From positions 10,479,001 to 10,543,000 of the forward strand of contig NW_018344015.1 of NCBI RefSeq assembly GCF_002099425.1: a stretch of DNA of 64,000 nt, written 5' to 3'. This document shows, one piece after another, positions 47,080-59,489 of this stretch. The stretch comes from Phascolarctos cinereus (Eukaryota; Chordata; Mammalia; Diprotodontia; Phascolarctidae). Under the pieces are notes generated by a model. That model did not search any database and had not been told where the DNA came from. It saw only the letters and a program-made list of their open reading frames with translations. Position 1 is the first letter of the stretch; the number at the start of each line of letters is the position of its first letter. The position numbers were made by a program, and so were the translations under genes.

Positions 47080-47645
47080 AACTGAAGAAATAGAGTTTGT
47101 CCAATCTGAAATCATGTCCTCAAAAATAATAGAGACACCTAGTGGGTTGAATTATTTATGCTGACAGAGGGCTTCTTAATAATAAGTCGAGTTCCATGAA
47201 AACCAGCTTAGCACGTGTAAGATGCTTAAAGAAACTTTTGTTTTCAGAGTGTGCAATTAGCCAATTCCGTTCTGTTCCTTTCGAGAACAGCTCTTGGTTT
47301 TTCAACACTATTATTCACAAGATTTACCAAAGTGTTCAAACAGTATTCATTGTGTAAAATTACAAATTAAATATCTTTCCTTAGACATTTGTGGTATTGC
47401 TCTATTCCAGTGCTTCATGGAGACCAAACTTTTTTTCTAATTCCAGATATGGCATTCTATTTGGATTCCTTGCTATTTATATTATCAATAGGGGATGAAC
47501 TTGAAGAAAGATTTCATCAAGTCTTATTCCAGCTTTTTTTCAGTACTTTGGCTATTTTGATCCCAAGCAATATAGGGAACTCCCAAAGTGGAACGTGCTT
47601 GCACTGATAAATATTAGAAACTTGTTTGCAAGTTATATTATCAGA
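47079..47645. other. Unique DNA, possible conserved non-coding
   Basis: No repeat words. The segment 47,140-47,390 has balanced composition and contains GTGCAATTAGCCAATTCCG and CGAGAACAGCTCTTGG. The plus-strand frame at 47,389-47,607 (72 codons) has no known domain. Confidence 0.35.
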
Positions 47646-47649
47646 AGAT

Positions 47650-47790
47650 TTCTTGGGGGGTGGGCACAGAGAAGTTAAGCAACTGCCCTAAAGTCACGCA
47701 CTTAGTATTATGTCAGAGGTAAGACTTGAACCCAAGGTTCCTTTGCTCCAAGGTCAGTTAACTGTCTACTGTCCCATACTACTTCTCTAA
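47650..47790 (-). mobile_element. MIR-type SINE
   Basis: The plus strand reads AGAGAAGTTAAGCAACTGCC, TAAAGTCACGCACTTAG and GACTTGAACCCAAGGTTCC, a reversed MIR. Confidence 0.75.
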
Positions 47791-48334
47791 ATAAAAAAAA
47801 TAATGCAAAATCAGAACTAGGGTCATCTTTGCAAACTAACATCATAAGGGTGCTTGTATTGACCCTGCTGAAGATAAAGAATGGGCATTAAATAAAGAGA
47901 TTACTTAGTTTCTACCACTGCTACCAAAAAGCCAGCATAAGTGATCTGACAAATTCTATGCTTGTGAAAGGAATTCAATCACACTAAATTTCCATTAGGA
48001 ACATGCTATCTGGAAAGTCAGGCTGTTACCAATTCCGAGTCTACACTAGTAGATTTTGATGAACATAAATCATTGCCCATTACCACTAATACCTCACCTT
48101 ATGGTATTAGATCTGTGCTTAGTCACAAAATACCAGATGGCCCAGAGGCAACAGTTGCTTTCTACTCAAGAAGTGTGTCATCTACAGAACTAACCTATGT
48201 ACAATTGGCAAGAGGTGATTAAAAATAAAACTATACTAAAAAAAAATACCACAACCTTTGTTTTATTTCACTGTTAAAATATTTCTTCAACTACATTAAT
48301 GATAATGCCTTTCTGATTTACACTGATCACAAAA
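47791..48334. other. No recognised gene or repeat
   Basis: AT-rich unique-looking sequence without a protein-like frame. Confidence 0.45.
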
Positions 48335-48480
48335 CTTTTAAAGGATCATAGAGATAGTAAAGCCTGTCTAGTCTGAACTCTTCCTTTTATAGTTGATAAA
48401 ATTGATGCCTGAGTGGTAATGATGGGGGTTGTGAGGTTAAGTCATTTCACTTTGAATCTCAGTCATGAGATATCTCAGAT
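48335..48480 (-). mobile_element. MIR-relative SINE
   Basis: GGATCATAGAGATAGTAAAG, AAATTGATGCCTGAGTGG and GTGAGGTTAAGTCATTTCAC on the plus strand follow the reversed order of MIR relatives that end in a TCTATGATC-type 3' extension. Confidence 0.55.
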
Positions 48481-49899
48481 TTAGATGTGGAGATCACCAT
48501 AAAGGAAATCTGGTCTTAACATACCATTTTTAAGAATGAAAAACATATACTTAAAAAGTTAAGCAACTCTTATGGAATCATGACTATAAGTGATATGAGA
48601 TTCGAGGCAAACTCTTCTGAAACTTCTAACTCTATTATTTTTTTATAGCTTTAATTATTTCTATGCCAATGATTCCCAAATCTATCTTGCTTCAATATCT
48701 TTGCTGAACTCCAGTCTTGCATCTTCACCTGCCTAACAGACATGCCAAATTGAATGTCCAGTAAACAATTTAAACTCAAGGTATCCAAAACCGAACTCAT
48801 AATCTTTCCCACTAAATCCTTCCCCCATCCATATCCAAATTTCCTACTTATTGTCAGAGTATAAATACCTATAAATCTTCTAGGCTCACATCCTAGGTGT
48901 CATCCTGAACTCTTCAATATCGCTCACCTACCCACTCCCTATATCAAATCTTTTGTAAGTCCTGCCAATTTCACCTTTGTAACATTTCTTGAATATGCTC
49001 TTTCTCCCTAGCCACAGACTTTCATCTCATCACACTTGAATTATGACAATAGCCTGCTGGTAGGTCTGGTTGTCTCAAGTCTTTCCTCACTCTAATACAC
49101 TCTCCATTCAGGCATTAAGATGATTTTCCTAAAACATAGTTTTAACCATGTCAACAAACTCCATGGATACCCTAACACCTACAGGATCAAAAATAAAATT
49201 GTTTGGCATTAAAAAGACTTCATAATCTACCCAAGCAACCTTCCAAAGCTTATTTCATCTTATACCTAATAACTTCCAATTGCTCCTTTGTCAAGAGAAA
49301 CTGGTCTCCTTGATGTTCCACAAACAAGACTCTTCATTCCTCAGCTCTGCACATTTTTTTCTGCCTGTTTCCCATTCAAAAATGTTCTATCTCCTCATGT
49401 ATTCCACCTGTTTACCCAGGCATCCTCCAAGTGGCACTGAAAATTCCATCTTCCACAGGAAGCCTTTCTCAGCACTTTGTTTTAATTTGTTAATGTATTT
49501 ATATTTAGTTTACTATATTGATTTTTATAATATTTTGAGTTGTAAATTTCCCCCCCTACCTCTGCTTTCCGCTCCCCAAGATGTCATGCAATCTGATACA
49601 GGCTATACACATAAAATCATATCAAACAGATTTCCGCATTAGTCATTTTATGAAAGAAGAATCAGAACAAAAGGTAGCAAACACAAAAAAGAAAAAAAAA
49701 GAGAGAGAAAATTGTATGTTTTGATCTGCATTCAGACTCCATATTTATTTTTCTGGATGCAGATAGAATTTTCCATCGTGAGTTTTTTTGGAATTATCTT
49801 AGATCATTGCATTCTTAGAAGAGCTAAGTCTACATTTGATCATCAAACAATGTGGCTGTTATTGTGTACAGTGTTCTTCTGGTTCTGCTTATTTCATTC

Positions 49900-51545
49900 A
49901 GAATCAGGTCATGTAAATCTTTCCAGGTTTTTCTGAAGTCCTCCTGCTCATCATTTCTTATGGAACAATAACATTGCATTCATATACCACAACTTGTTCA
50001 GTCATTCCCCAATTGATGGACATCCCTCAATTTCCAATTATTTTCCACCACAAAAAGAGCTACTAAAATATTTTTTTTCACATGTGGGAACTTTTCTTTT
50101 TTTATCATCTCTTTGGGATATAGACTTCGTAGTGCTATTACTGGAACAAAGTGTATGCATAGTTTCATAGCCCTTTGAGCATAATTCCTGATTGTTCTCC
50201 AGAATGGTTGGATCAGTTCACAACTCTATCAACAATATATTAGGGTTCCAACTTTCACACATCTCCAACATTCAACATTTTCCTGTTTTGTCATGCTAGC
50301 CAATCTGATAGATGTGATGTAGTACCTCAGAGTTGTTTTATTTTGCATTTCTCTAATCAATAGTGATTTAGAGCAATTTTCATATGACTATAGTTTTAAT
50401 TTCTTTATGTGAAAACATGTTCATATATTTTAACTATTTATCAACTGTGTAATTACTTCGCCTATTATAAATTTGACTCAGTTCTCTATATAGTTTACAA
50501 ATGAGGCCTTTATCAGAAACACTGGTTATAAAAAATCATTCCCAGCTCTCTGCTTCCCTTCTAATCTTGGTTGAATTGGCTTTGTGCAAAAAGTTTTAAT
50601 TTAATATAATCAAAATGATCTATTATACATTTTATAATGTTCTCTACCTCTTGTTTGGTCATAAATATCCTAATTTGCTTATGGTTTCACCTTTAAGTCT
50701 AAATTTTGTACTCAAATTGACCTAATCTTGGTATACAATGTAACATGCTGGTCTATGCCTAGTTTCTGCCATACTATTTTCCAGTTTTCCCAGCACTTTT
50801 TGTCAAATACTGAGTTCTTATCCCAGAAGCAAGGGTCTTTGGGTTTATCAAACAGTAAATTGCTATAGACATTGGCTATTTTGAATGCCTAACCTATCCC
50901 CCTCATCCACCACTCTATTTTTTTAGCCAGTACCAAATAGTTTTAATGATTTCTGCTTTATATTGCAGTTTTATATTTGGTATGCCTAGGGTACATTCTC
51001 TTACATTTCTTTTCATTAATTCCCTTGCTATTATGGAACTTTTGTTCTTCCAGATGATTTTTAAAAAAATTTATCTTAGCTCTATAAAATAATGTTTTGG
51101 TTGTTTCATTGGTATGGGACTGAATAAGTAAAGTAATTTAGGTGGAATTGTCATTTTTACTACATTAGTTCAACCTATCAATGAGTAACTGATATTTTCC
51201 CAGTTATTTAGATCTGACTATTCGTGTGAAAAATGTTTTGCAGCTGTGTTCATGTCATTCCTGGTTTTCTTTTGGCAGATAGACTCCCAAATATTTTATA
51301 TTGTCTACAGTTACCTCAAGTGAAATACTCTATCTCTTGCTGCTAGCATTTGCTGGTAATATATAGAAAGGCCAATGATTTATATGGGTTGATTTCATAA
51401 CTATGACTGCTAAAGTTGATAATTATTTCTAGTACTTTTTAGTTGATTCGCTAGGATTCTTTACGTATACCACTATATCATCAGTAAAGAGTGTTAACTT
51501 TGCTTCTTCATTGCCTATTCTAATTCCTTCATTTTCATTCCCCTT
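49900..51545 (-). pseudogene. L1 ORF2 remnant, RT end to C-terminus
   Basis: Only the frame at 51,429-51,626 gives a readable stretch: IRIGNEEAKLTLFTDDIVVY and VKNPSESTKKY. The rest is recognisable as L1 by nucleotide order: the reversed LPPKQTQ region at 51,270, the reversed AKNWKLR region at 50,030, and the reversed stop region near 49,850. Many indels. Confidence 0.75.
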
Positions 51546-51600
51546 TTGCCCAAGTGAAACACCACTTTCTTGCTGATCCTCCAAGTTTCCAAGGCTAAAA

Positions 51601-51634
51601 CAAACAAACAAAACAAAACAAAACAAAACAAAAC
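51601..51634. repeat. (AAAAC)n short repeat at an L1 junction
   Basis: About six pentamer units, located at the boundary between the 5'UTR piece and the ORF2 piece of the deleted L1. Confidence 0.9.
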
Positions 51635-51995
51635 TGCTCCACTCCTTCTTTCTGCTGCCTCTACTTTTGTAGGATTTTTCTTAGTACCCTATTTTCTGTG
51701 TTTTCAGAGGTCTATATGGGAAAGTGACATTGATTTATTGCTTACTTCATCATCTTGGCTCCCGTAAGTTTCTCAATACCTCTTGATTCAATTATTTTTC
51801 CTCTATTATTACCTAGTTAACTTGGACATGGTGTGTTTGTACTTAACTTGTTTGCTTTTTTTTTTATTTCTCTCATATTCTGAGCTCTTGAGGGTAGAAG
51901 CTGTTTTTGCCTCTTTTTATACACCCAGCATTTAATCCAGTGTCTGACACATAGTAGGTACTTAATAAATGTTAATTAATTGACTAACTCCATAG

Positions 51996-53074
51996 GCAAT
52001 GGGATTCATTTCTGTAGATAAACAAGTATCTTTAATTGTGTCAACACATAAATAAATAGTCATTTATTCAGGATTGATCACTACACATATTTCTCTAGCA
52101 CTGGAATAGCAAGATAGTATTCTGATAGCCTGGAATATCTAGTACAGGTCTCAGATGAAATCTTGTCACTTTCTCAGGAAATATTCAAGTTAGAAAACCT
52201 TCACAATTTACCTCTAAAATAACTGCATGACATAACTAAATCACATGTGTCTTAAACTAGGGATAAAATGAATAGCAAATAGAAAAACTACACAAAGAAT
52301 TAAGTCTGTTCAGAAATTAGCAATATAAATTACCCATTTCTGAAATTTTATGGGGAAATAGTTTTGTCATTTTTGCAGACAGTCATCATTTTATATTGGT
52401 AACACTGTATATTGTACATCTGGGACATGTTTGTGAGGAAACATTGGCTCAATTCTGTCTTGGACTTGGAAGTCATTCCAAAGTTGAGAAGAATTAATAG
52501 TGCGTCACCCATGCAAAACTACTTGCCATAACCATACAAATAAACTTACATTCCTACTAATAAAGCTTTAGTCTGGGAAGCCATGCTGAGTTTTTAAGAC
52601 CAAGGCATATTAAGAATTTCTTGATTCAGTTAGATGCCATTTCAAAAGCATTTGAAGGGCTTTTGTTTCCATCTCATGGTCCTTATGTAATAATCACACA
52701 TTTCTCCAAGCAAAATTGTACATATTTAAAATGCCAACTACTAGAGAGTTGTGGAATGATGTAAATCAAGAGCTAAATCCACTACAGTGGGCTGAGCCAA
52801 ATTGGAGTCCCTCCTAAGTACAGCATTAATATCATGAACAGTCAGGAGTGGGGACCATGTGGTGGCCTAAGGAGGTTCGAACCAGCTCAGGTTGCACACA
52901 GAGCAAATCCCAATATTTGCTTTGATGAATAAGAATACTCACAGAATAACCATCTTGGGCAAAATAGGGAGATCTAATATTAAAACTAAATAAATTAAAA
53001 CAACAACAAGAAGAAAAGTGGCACGAACAATAGCAATAGCAGCAATACGAACAATAAACACAGATCTTCATCAT
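51996..53074. other. Unique DNA, possible conserved non-coding
   Basis: No LINE or SINE words over about 1 kb, which is unusual for this window. Balanced composition. No protein-like frame. Function unknown. Confidence 0.35.
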
Positions 53075-54235
53075 CCAGTCAGTCAGTCAACAAGCATTTA
53101 GTAAGTGCCTACTATGTTTCAGCCACTGTGATAACCACTGAAGTACAAAGAAAAACAAAAGATAATCTCTGCCCTGAAGGAGACCACAATGCAATGACCA
53201 AGAGAACAAACAAAGAAAAACGTACAAATTATGTACAAAGATCAATAAGAAATTATTAATAAAAATAAGAAACTACAAATTTGCTGTAGTTAGGCATGCC
53301 AAATTTTTCTTCACCTCACTTGCAGTTTTCTTGGCAAAGATAATGAAATGGTTTCTCATTTCCTTCTCCAGCCCATTTTACCGATGAGGAACTGAGGCAA
53401 ACAGTGAAGTGACTTGGCCAGGGTCACACATCTAGTAAGTGTCTGAGGTGGGATTTGAAATCAGGAACATCAGTCTTCCTGATTCCAAGCTAAGCTCTCA
53501 GTCCATTGTGCCACCCGGCTGTCCGAATATAATTAAGAGGGATTGGGAAAAGTTTCCTTTCCCAGGATTTTAGTTGGGACTTGAAGGAAGCCATAGAGTC
53601 CAGGAGGCAGAGATGAGGAGGAATAACATTCCAGGCATGAGAGTGAGCCAGAAAAAACCCCAGAGCTGAGAGATGGAGTGTCTTGTCTGTGAAAAATTGA
53701 GGAGGTCAGTGTCATCAGATCAAGCAGCATGGGGAAATTGAATTGTAGTAAAACTGATACGTTAGTTTATTAAGGACTTTGAACGCCGAGAGAAGATTCT
53801 GTATTTGATCTTTGATGTGAGACCTAATAGAGTTCTTTGAGCATTGGGGAGACATTGTCAGACCTACCTTTTAGGAAAATCACTGTGTTCACTCAAAGAA
53901 TCTGAGGTGGAATGCCATGAGACAGTAGGCAGACAGACCCGAAGATGGATGCTCAGGCAATAGTACATACATAAGGCAATGAGGGCCAGCACCAGAGGAG
54001 TTGTATCAAAGAAGAGAAGGGTATATATTCAAGAGATGTTGCAAAGGGGAAACTCATAAGCCTTAGTAGCAGATTGAATATGGGGTTAGGGAGGGAATGA
54101 GACATAGTAAGGATTTGAAATTGAGGCATAGATTTTGAGTCTGAGGGACTGGGGGGATGGTATTGCCCTTGATGGTAATAAGAAAATAGGGAAAGTTTAG
54201 AGAAAAAATGAGTTCAATTATTTGCAAGCACACAC
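53075..54235 (-). mobile_element. Antisense L2 copy with a nested SINE
   Basis: The plus strand begins AACAAGCATTTAGTAAGTGC and ACTATGTTTCAGCCACTGTG (L2 3' end reversed). It continues after the SINE with TTAGTTGGGACTTGAAGGAAG (53,571), CATTCCAGGCATGAGAG, AGAGATGGAGTGTCTTGTC, AAGGACTTTGAACGCCGAG, CAGACCTACCTTTTAGGAAA and GAGACATAGTAAGG, the reversed L2 ORF2 3' half. Confidence 0.8.
53290..53525 (-). mobile_element. MIR/CORE-type SINE related to the RTE-tailed family
   Basis: The plus strand shows CAGTTTTCTTGGCAAAGATA, CATTTCCTTCTCCAGCCC, TTTACCGATGAGGAACTGAG, CAGGGTCACACATCTAGTAAG and GTGCCACCCGGCTGTCC. The order is the same as at 2,000-2,246. The extreme RTE tail is lost or worn here. It lies inside the antisense L2. 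Confidence 0.78.
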
Positions 54236-54348
54236 AATCAAACAATATCATTTCTGAAATGGCTTTATAGTTACCTAAGGGTACTGTGGTCAGGAAGAAC
54301 ATTTAAGTTGTTACCAGCATGGTTCATTCTCTCTTCTCATTCAATCTA

Positions 54349-54399
54349 TTAGTATTAGTATTAGTATTAGTATTAGTATTAGTATTAGTATTAGTATTT
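54349..54399. repeat. (TTAGTA)n hexamer at an L1 tail
   Basis: About eight hexamer units immediately outside the L1 3' end that starts near 54,400, where the A-tail would be expected. Confidence 0.93.
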
Positions 54400-57300
54400 C
54401 AATTATTTTTAGTTTTCAACACTTATTTTTTAAAAATTGTGAGTTCCAAATATTTCTTGCTCCCTCCTTCCCTTCCCTACCCACTCAAAGACAGAAAGCA
54501 ATCTAATATAGATTATACATGTACAATCATGTTAAACATATATCAATATTAGTCATGTTGTGAAAGAAAAATCATAACAAAAGGGAAAAACAATGAGAAA
54601 GAAAACAAAAAACAAAACAAAAAAGGTGAAAATAGTATGCTTTGATCTGTATTCAGACTCCACAGTTCTTTCTCTGGATGTGGATAGTAGTTATCATCAC
54701 TATCCTTTTTGAATTCTCTTATATCATTGTGCTACTGAGAAGAGCTAAGTCTATCATAGTTAATCATCACACAATGTTGTTGTTGCTGTATACAACACTC
54801 TTCTGGTCCTGCTCACTTTATTCAGCATCAGTTCATGTGAGTTATTCAGGGTTTTCTGAAAACAGCCTGCTCATCATTTCCTACAGAACAATAGTATTAC
54901 ATTACATTCATATATCACAATTTGTTTAGCCATTCCCCAATGAGGGGATGTTTAGCATCCCCTCAATTTCCAATTCTTGGTCACCACAAAAAGAACTGCT
55001 ATAAATATTTTGGTAAATATGGGTCCTTTTCCCTTTTTGATGATCTCTTTGGGATACAGACCTAGTACTGGTATTGCTGAATAAAAAGATATGCATAGTT
55101 TTATATTCCTTTGTGCATAGTTCCAAATTGTTCTTCAGAGTGGTTGGATCAATTCACAACACCACTGACAAGGCATTAATTTTCCAATTTTCTGACACCT
55201 TTTCCAACATTTATCATTTTCCTTTTCTGGATATTAGCAAATCTGATAGGTGTGATGTGGTACTACAGAGCTGTTTTAATCTGCATTTCTCCAATCAATA
55301 GTAATTTAGAGAATTTTTTCATATGACTATAGGTAGCTTTAATTTCTTCATGTGCAAAGTAATTGTTCATGTCTTTTGACCATTTGTCAATTGAAAAATG
55401 GTTTGTATTCTTGTAAATTTGACTTAGTTTTCTATATATTTTAGAAAAGAAGCTTTTATCAGAAATACTGGCTATAAAAATTATTTCCCAGCTTTCTGCT
55501 TCCCTTGTAATCTTGGTTGCATTGTCTTTGTGCAAAAACTTTTTTTTTAATTTAATGTAGTCTAAATTGTTCATTTTGCATTGTATAATGTTCTCAGTCA
55601 CCTGTTTAGTCATAAATTCTTCCTTTCTCTATAGATAATGATAGGTAAACCATTCCTTGCTCTCATAATTTGCTTATGGTATCACTTTTATGACTAAATC
55701 ATGTAACCATTCTGACCTTATCTTGATATAGGGTGTGAGATGTTAGTCTATGACTAGTTTTTGCCATACAATTTTCTAGTTTTCCAAGCAGTTTTTACCA
55801 AATAATGAGTTTTTATCCCAGAACCTGGACTCTTTGAGTTTACCAAACAATAGAATATTATATTCTTTAATTACTATGTCTTGTATACCTAGCCTATGCC
55901 ACTCATCCACCACTGAGCTTTTTAGCCAGTACCAAATAGTTTTGATGATTGGCAGTTTATAATATAGTTTTAGAACTGGTATGGATAGGCCACCTTTATT
56001 TGAATTTTTTTTTCATTAATTCACTTTATATTCTAGACCTTTTGTTTTTCCAGATTAATTTTGTTATTATTTTTCTTAGTTTTATAAAATAATTTTCATT
56101 CTTTTATATGGCACTGAATAAGTAAATTAATTTAGGTAGAATTGTCATTTTTATTATATTAGCTTAGCCTACCCATAAGCAATTGATATTTTTTCAAATT
56201 GTTTACATCTGACTTTATTTGTGTGAAAAGTATTTTGTAACTGTGTTTATATATTTCCTGGTTTTATCTTGGCAGGTGGACTCCCAAATATTTCACATTG
56301 TCTACAATTATTAAAAATGGAATTTCTCTTTCTATCTCTTGTTGCTTAGCTTTGTTGGCAATATATAGAAATGTTGATGATTTACCTGGGTTTACTTTAT
56401 ATCCTGCAATTATGTTAAAGTTGTTAATTATTCCAAGTAGTTTTTAGTTGATTATCTGGGATTCTCTAAGTATACCATCATATCATCTACCAAGAGTATT
56501 AGTTTTGTCTCCTCATTGCATATTGTAATTCCTTCAATTTCTTTTTCTTCTCTTATTGCTAAAGCTAACATTTTAGTACAATATTAAATAATAGTGGTGA
56601 TAATGGGCATCTTTCTTTCAACCCTGATCTTACTAGGAATCCTTCTAGCTCATTCCCATTACATATAATGCTTGCTAGTGGTTTTAGATAGATACTGCAT
56701 ATCATTTTAAAGAAAGCTATATTTATTGCTGTGATCTCCAGTATTTTTAATAGGAATGGGTGCTGTATTTTGTCAAGAGTTTTTTTCTTTATGTTTTTAT
56801 ATAATCACATGATCCCTTAAATTTTTATTGATATAGTCATTTATGTTGATAGTTTTCCTAATATTGAACCAACCTTGCATTCCTGGTATAACTCCCACCT
56901 GGTCATAGTATATTATTCTGCTGACAAATTGCTGAAATCTCTTTGCTTTATTTCATTTCAATTTTTTGCATCAATATTCATTAGAGAAATTGGTCTACAA
57001 ATTTCTTCCTCTGTTTTGGTTCTTCAGCACCATATTTGTATCATAAAAGGGATTTGTTAGGATGCCTTCTTTGTCTTTTTTTCCCAAATAGTTTATATAG
57101 TACTGGATATAATTGTTATTTAGACATCTTGTAGAATACATCTTTAAATTCATCTGGAGGGGAGATTTTTCTTAGCAAATTCATTGATGGCTTGTTCAAT
57201 TTCTTTTTCAAAAATAGATTTTTAAAGAATTTTATTTACATTTCTTTTAGTCTAAGCAATTTATATTTTTGTAAAAATTCATTCATTTCCCTTAGATCGA

Positions 57301-58334
57301 AAGATTTATTGGCATACAGCAGGGTAAAATAGCTTTTAATTATTACTTTAATTTCCTCTATGTTGATGGTGAATTTATCCTTTTCAGTTTTGATACTAGT
57401 AATTTGGTTTTACACTTTCTTTTTCTAATCAAATTAACCAAAGTTCATCTATTTTACTGAGTTTTTTTCATAACACCTCTTAGTTTTCTTTATTATTTCA
57501 ATAGTCTTCTTACTTGCAATTTTATTAATCTCTCCTTTGATTTTAAGAATTTCTAATTTGTTATTTAATTGGGAGTTTAATTTGTTCTTTTTCTAGCTTT
57601 CTTAGTTGAATGCTTATTTTGTTGATCTCCTTTTCTATATTTTATTCATGCAAACATTTAGAGATGTACAATTTCTTGTAAAAATTTATTTGTCTGCATC
57701 CCACAAGTTTTGGTATGTTGTCTCATTATTGTCATTCTCTTTGAAGAAATGATTGATTGCTTATATAAATTGTTGCTTTACCCACTCCTCTTTTGGGATT
57801 TGATTAATTTGTTTCCTATTAGTTTTTAGCTTATCTTTCAATGGTCCTTTATTATATGTAATTTTTAGTGCATCATGATCTGAAAATGATGCATTTAGTA
57901 TTTGTGTCTTTCTGCACTTGGTTTTGAGGTTATAATGCTACCATACATTGGTAATTTTTGTGCAGGTGCCATATACCATCATGAAAATGGTATATTCCTT
58001 TCTATGCCCATTCAGTTTTCTCCAGAGGTCTACCATATCTAAATTTTCTAAAATTCTATTCACCTTCTTAATTTCTTTCTTGTTTATTTTGTGGTTAGAT
58101 TTATTGAGATAGGGAGGTTAAGGTTTCCCACTACCACCACCTAAAATATTTTTTTCTCTGTTTCTTCCTGTAACTCACTTAATTTCCCTTCTAAGACGTT
58201 GGATGCTGTACCAATTTGTGCTTATACATTTAGTAGTGATATTACTTCATTGTCTCTGTTACATTTTAGCAAGATATAGTTTCCTTCCTTACCTCTTTTT
58301 CTGTTTTTGTTTTTTGATTTTGTTTTTGTTCATG

Positions 58335-58350
58335 TATATGTATATCTATC

Positions 58351-58397
<47 letters not shown>

Positions 58398-58474
58398 ATC
58401 TATATATCTATATCTATATCTATATCTATATCTATATCTATATCTATAGATATATCTATATCTATATCTATATA
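58335..58474. repeat. (TCTA)n(TATATC)n repeat grown from the SINE tail
   Basis: Tetramer units (58,346-58,400) followed by hexamer units (58,405-58,465). The repeat lies between the SINE body and the distal TSD, which is the place of the poly-A tail. Confidence 0.93.
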
Positions 58475-58621
58475 TTTTTTTAAATGAGGCAATTGGGGTT
58501 AAGTGACTTGCCCAGAGTCACACAGCTAGTAAGTATTATGTGCCTGAGGCCAGATTTGAACTCAGGTCCTCCTGACTGTAGGGTGGATGCTCTATCTACT
58601 GCACCACCTAGCTGTCCCCCC
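58475..58621 (-). mobile_element. tRNA-type marsupial SINE
   Basis: On the minus strand: GGGGGACAGCTAGGTGGTGC, then GGAGGACCTGAGTTCAAATC (B-box-like), ACTAGCTGTGTGACTCTGG, AAGTCACTTAACCCCAATTG and an A-rich tail. The TSD is ATCTCTTTT at 58,622-58,630 and ACCTCTTTT at 58,291-58,299. It sits in L1 ORF2. The A-tail suggests L1 mobilised it. Confidence 0.9.
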
Positions 58622-59376
58622 ATCTCTTTTAATTAGATTATTTTTGCTTTTGCTTTGAGATCACAACTGCTACCTCTGCTTCTTTTTTTTTTTCAGCTGA
58701 AGTGTGATATATCCAGCTCCAGCCTTGTCCTGTTATTCTGTTTGTATCTCTTTGCTTCAAATGTGTTTCTTGTAAACAACATACTGTAGGATTCTGGTTT
58801 TCAATCTACTCTGCTATCTTTCCATTTTATGGGACAATTCATCCCATTCACTTTTAGAATTATGAATACTAATTGTGTATTTCCCTTCATTCTATTCACA
58901 CACCCCCCATTCATACTTTTCTCTCTCCTTTCACCTTGTCCTCACTCACCAGAGTTTTGATTCTGACCACTGCCTCCCTCAATATGCCCTCCCTTCTATG
59001 AGTACCCCTTTTTCTTTGCCCTTTCTCCTCCTAATTCTGCCCTCCCTTCTATCAATATCCCTTTCACTTTTTCCACCTTTCCTGTGCTACTTTCCTATGT
59101 GGTAAGATGAATTTCTACACCCAACTCAGTGTGTGTGCTGTTCCCTCTTTGAACCAAATATGATGAGAGTAAGGTTCAAACAATGCTGAGCTCCTCCCAT
59201 CTTTCTCCGTGCTGTAATAGGTGTTTTGTGCTTTTTCATGTAATGTGATTTACCCTATTCTGCCTCTTCCTTTCCTCTTCTCTCAGTACAATATTTTTTT
59301 CCCTCCCCTTGATTATTTTTCAAATCAGCACTTCAAAATCAACTGACGCATAGAGCCACACAGACACATTAAAAAT

Positions 59377-59470
59377 GTGTATATATATACATATATATGT
59401 ATATATATATATACATACATACATATATATATGTAATACATATACACACATATGTATGATAAATGCATAT
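59377..59470. repeat. TA/TACA microsatellite
   Basis: Mixed TA, TACA and TATG steps adjacent to the truncated 5' edge of the L1. Confidence 0.93.
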
Positions 59471-59489
59471 ATGCATATGATAAATTGAA

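Larger units (their letters stand above)
49476..51768 (-). mobile_element. L1 with both ends and a large internal deletion
   Basis: The minus strand starts near 51,766 with GGGAGCCAAGATGATGAAG and about 110 bases of 5'UTR. It then passes through a (TTTTG)n run at 51,601-51,634 into the RT part of ORF2 (GNEEAKLTLFTDDIVVYVKN, the FADD box as FTDD). After that it is colinear to the 3' end at 49,480. ORF1, the endonuclease and half of the RT are absent. TTTCTCAGCAC (49,465-49,475) and TTTCTCAATAC (51,769-51,779) flank it as a TSD. Confidence 0.85.
48640..51995 (+). mobile_element. L2 copy interrupted by an L1
   Basis: Left part 48,640-49,464: CTATGCCAATGATTCCCAAAT (RT YADD region), ATGCCAAATTGAATGTCCAG, CCTAGGTGTCATCCTGAAC (48,891), TCAACAAACTCCATGGATACC, ATTCCATCTTCCACAGGAAGC. 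Right part 51,769-51,995: GAGCTCTTGAGGGTAGAAGC and CACATAGTAGGTACTTAATA. The two parts join in order across the L1. Confidence 0.85.
54790..58890 (-). pseudogene. L1 ORF2 remnant, all domains but broken
   Basis: Endonuclease start near 58,890. The EN region shows reversed YTxxDHVxG and DHDAL codons (57,870-57,985). RT region with the reversed PGMQGWFNI codons at 56,850-56,900. FADD equivalent near 56,490 (TATCATCTACCAAGAGTA on the plus strand), where the first Asp codon is altered. C-terminal frames: MTKQVTENIIQCKMNNLDYI and LDYIKLKKKFLHKDNATKI (55,263-55,613) and HIYQNIYSSSFCGDQELEIE (54,926-55,126). More frame breaks than in the L1 at 26,567-33,338, so probably older. Confidence 0.85.
54386..59346 (-). 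mobile_element. 5'-truncated L1 carrying a SINE
   Basis: About 4.6 kb of L1 plus an inserted SINE. The 3' terminus on the plus strand reads TTAGTTTTCAACACTTATTT. ORF2 follows from about 54,770 to 58,890, then the spacer. It breaks off near 59,346 within the ORF1-ORF2 spacer (ATCAGCACTTCAAAATCAAC). The SINE and its repeat tail occupy 58,300-58,621. Confidence 0.9.

Noticed and set aside
58561-58621. tRNA gene
   Set aside because: Only the tRNA-derived head of a SINE. It lacks a full cloverleaf and is followed by the SINE core and tail.
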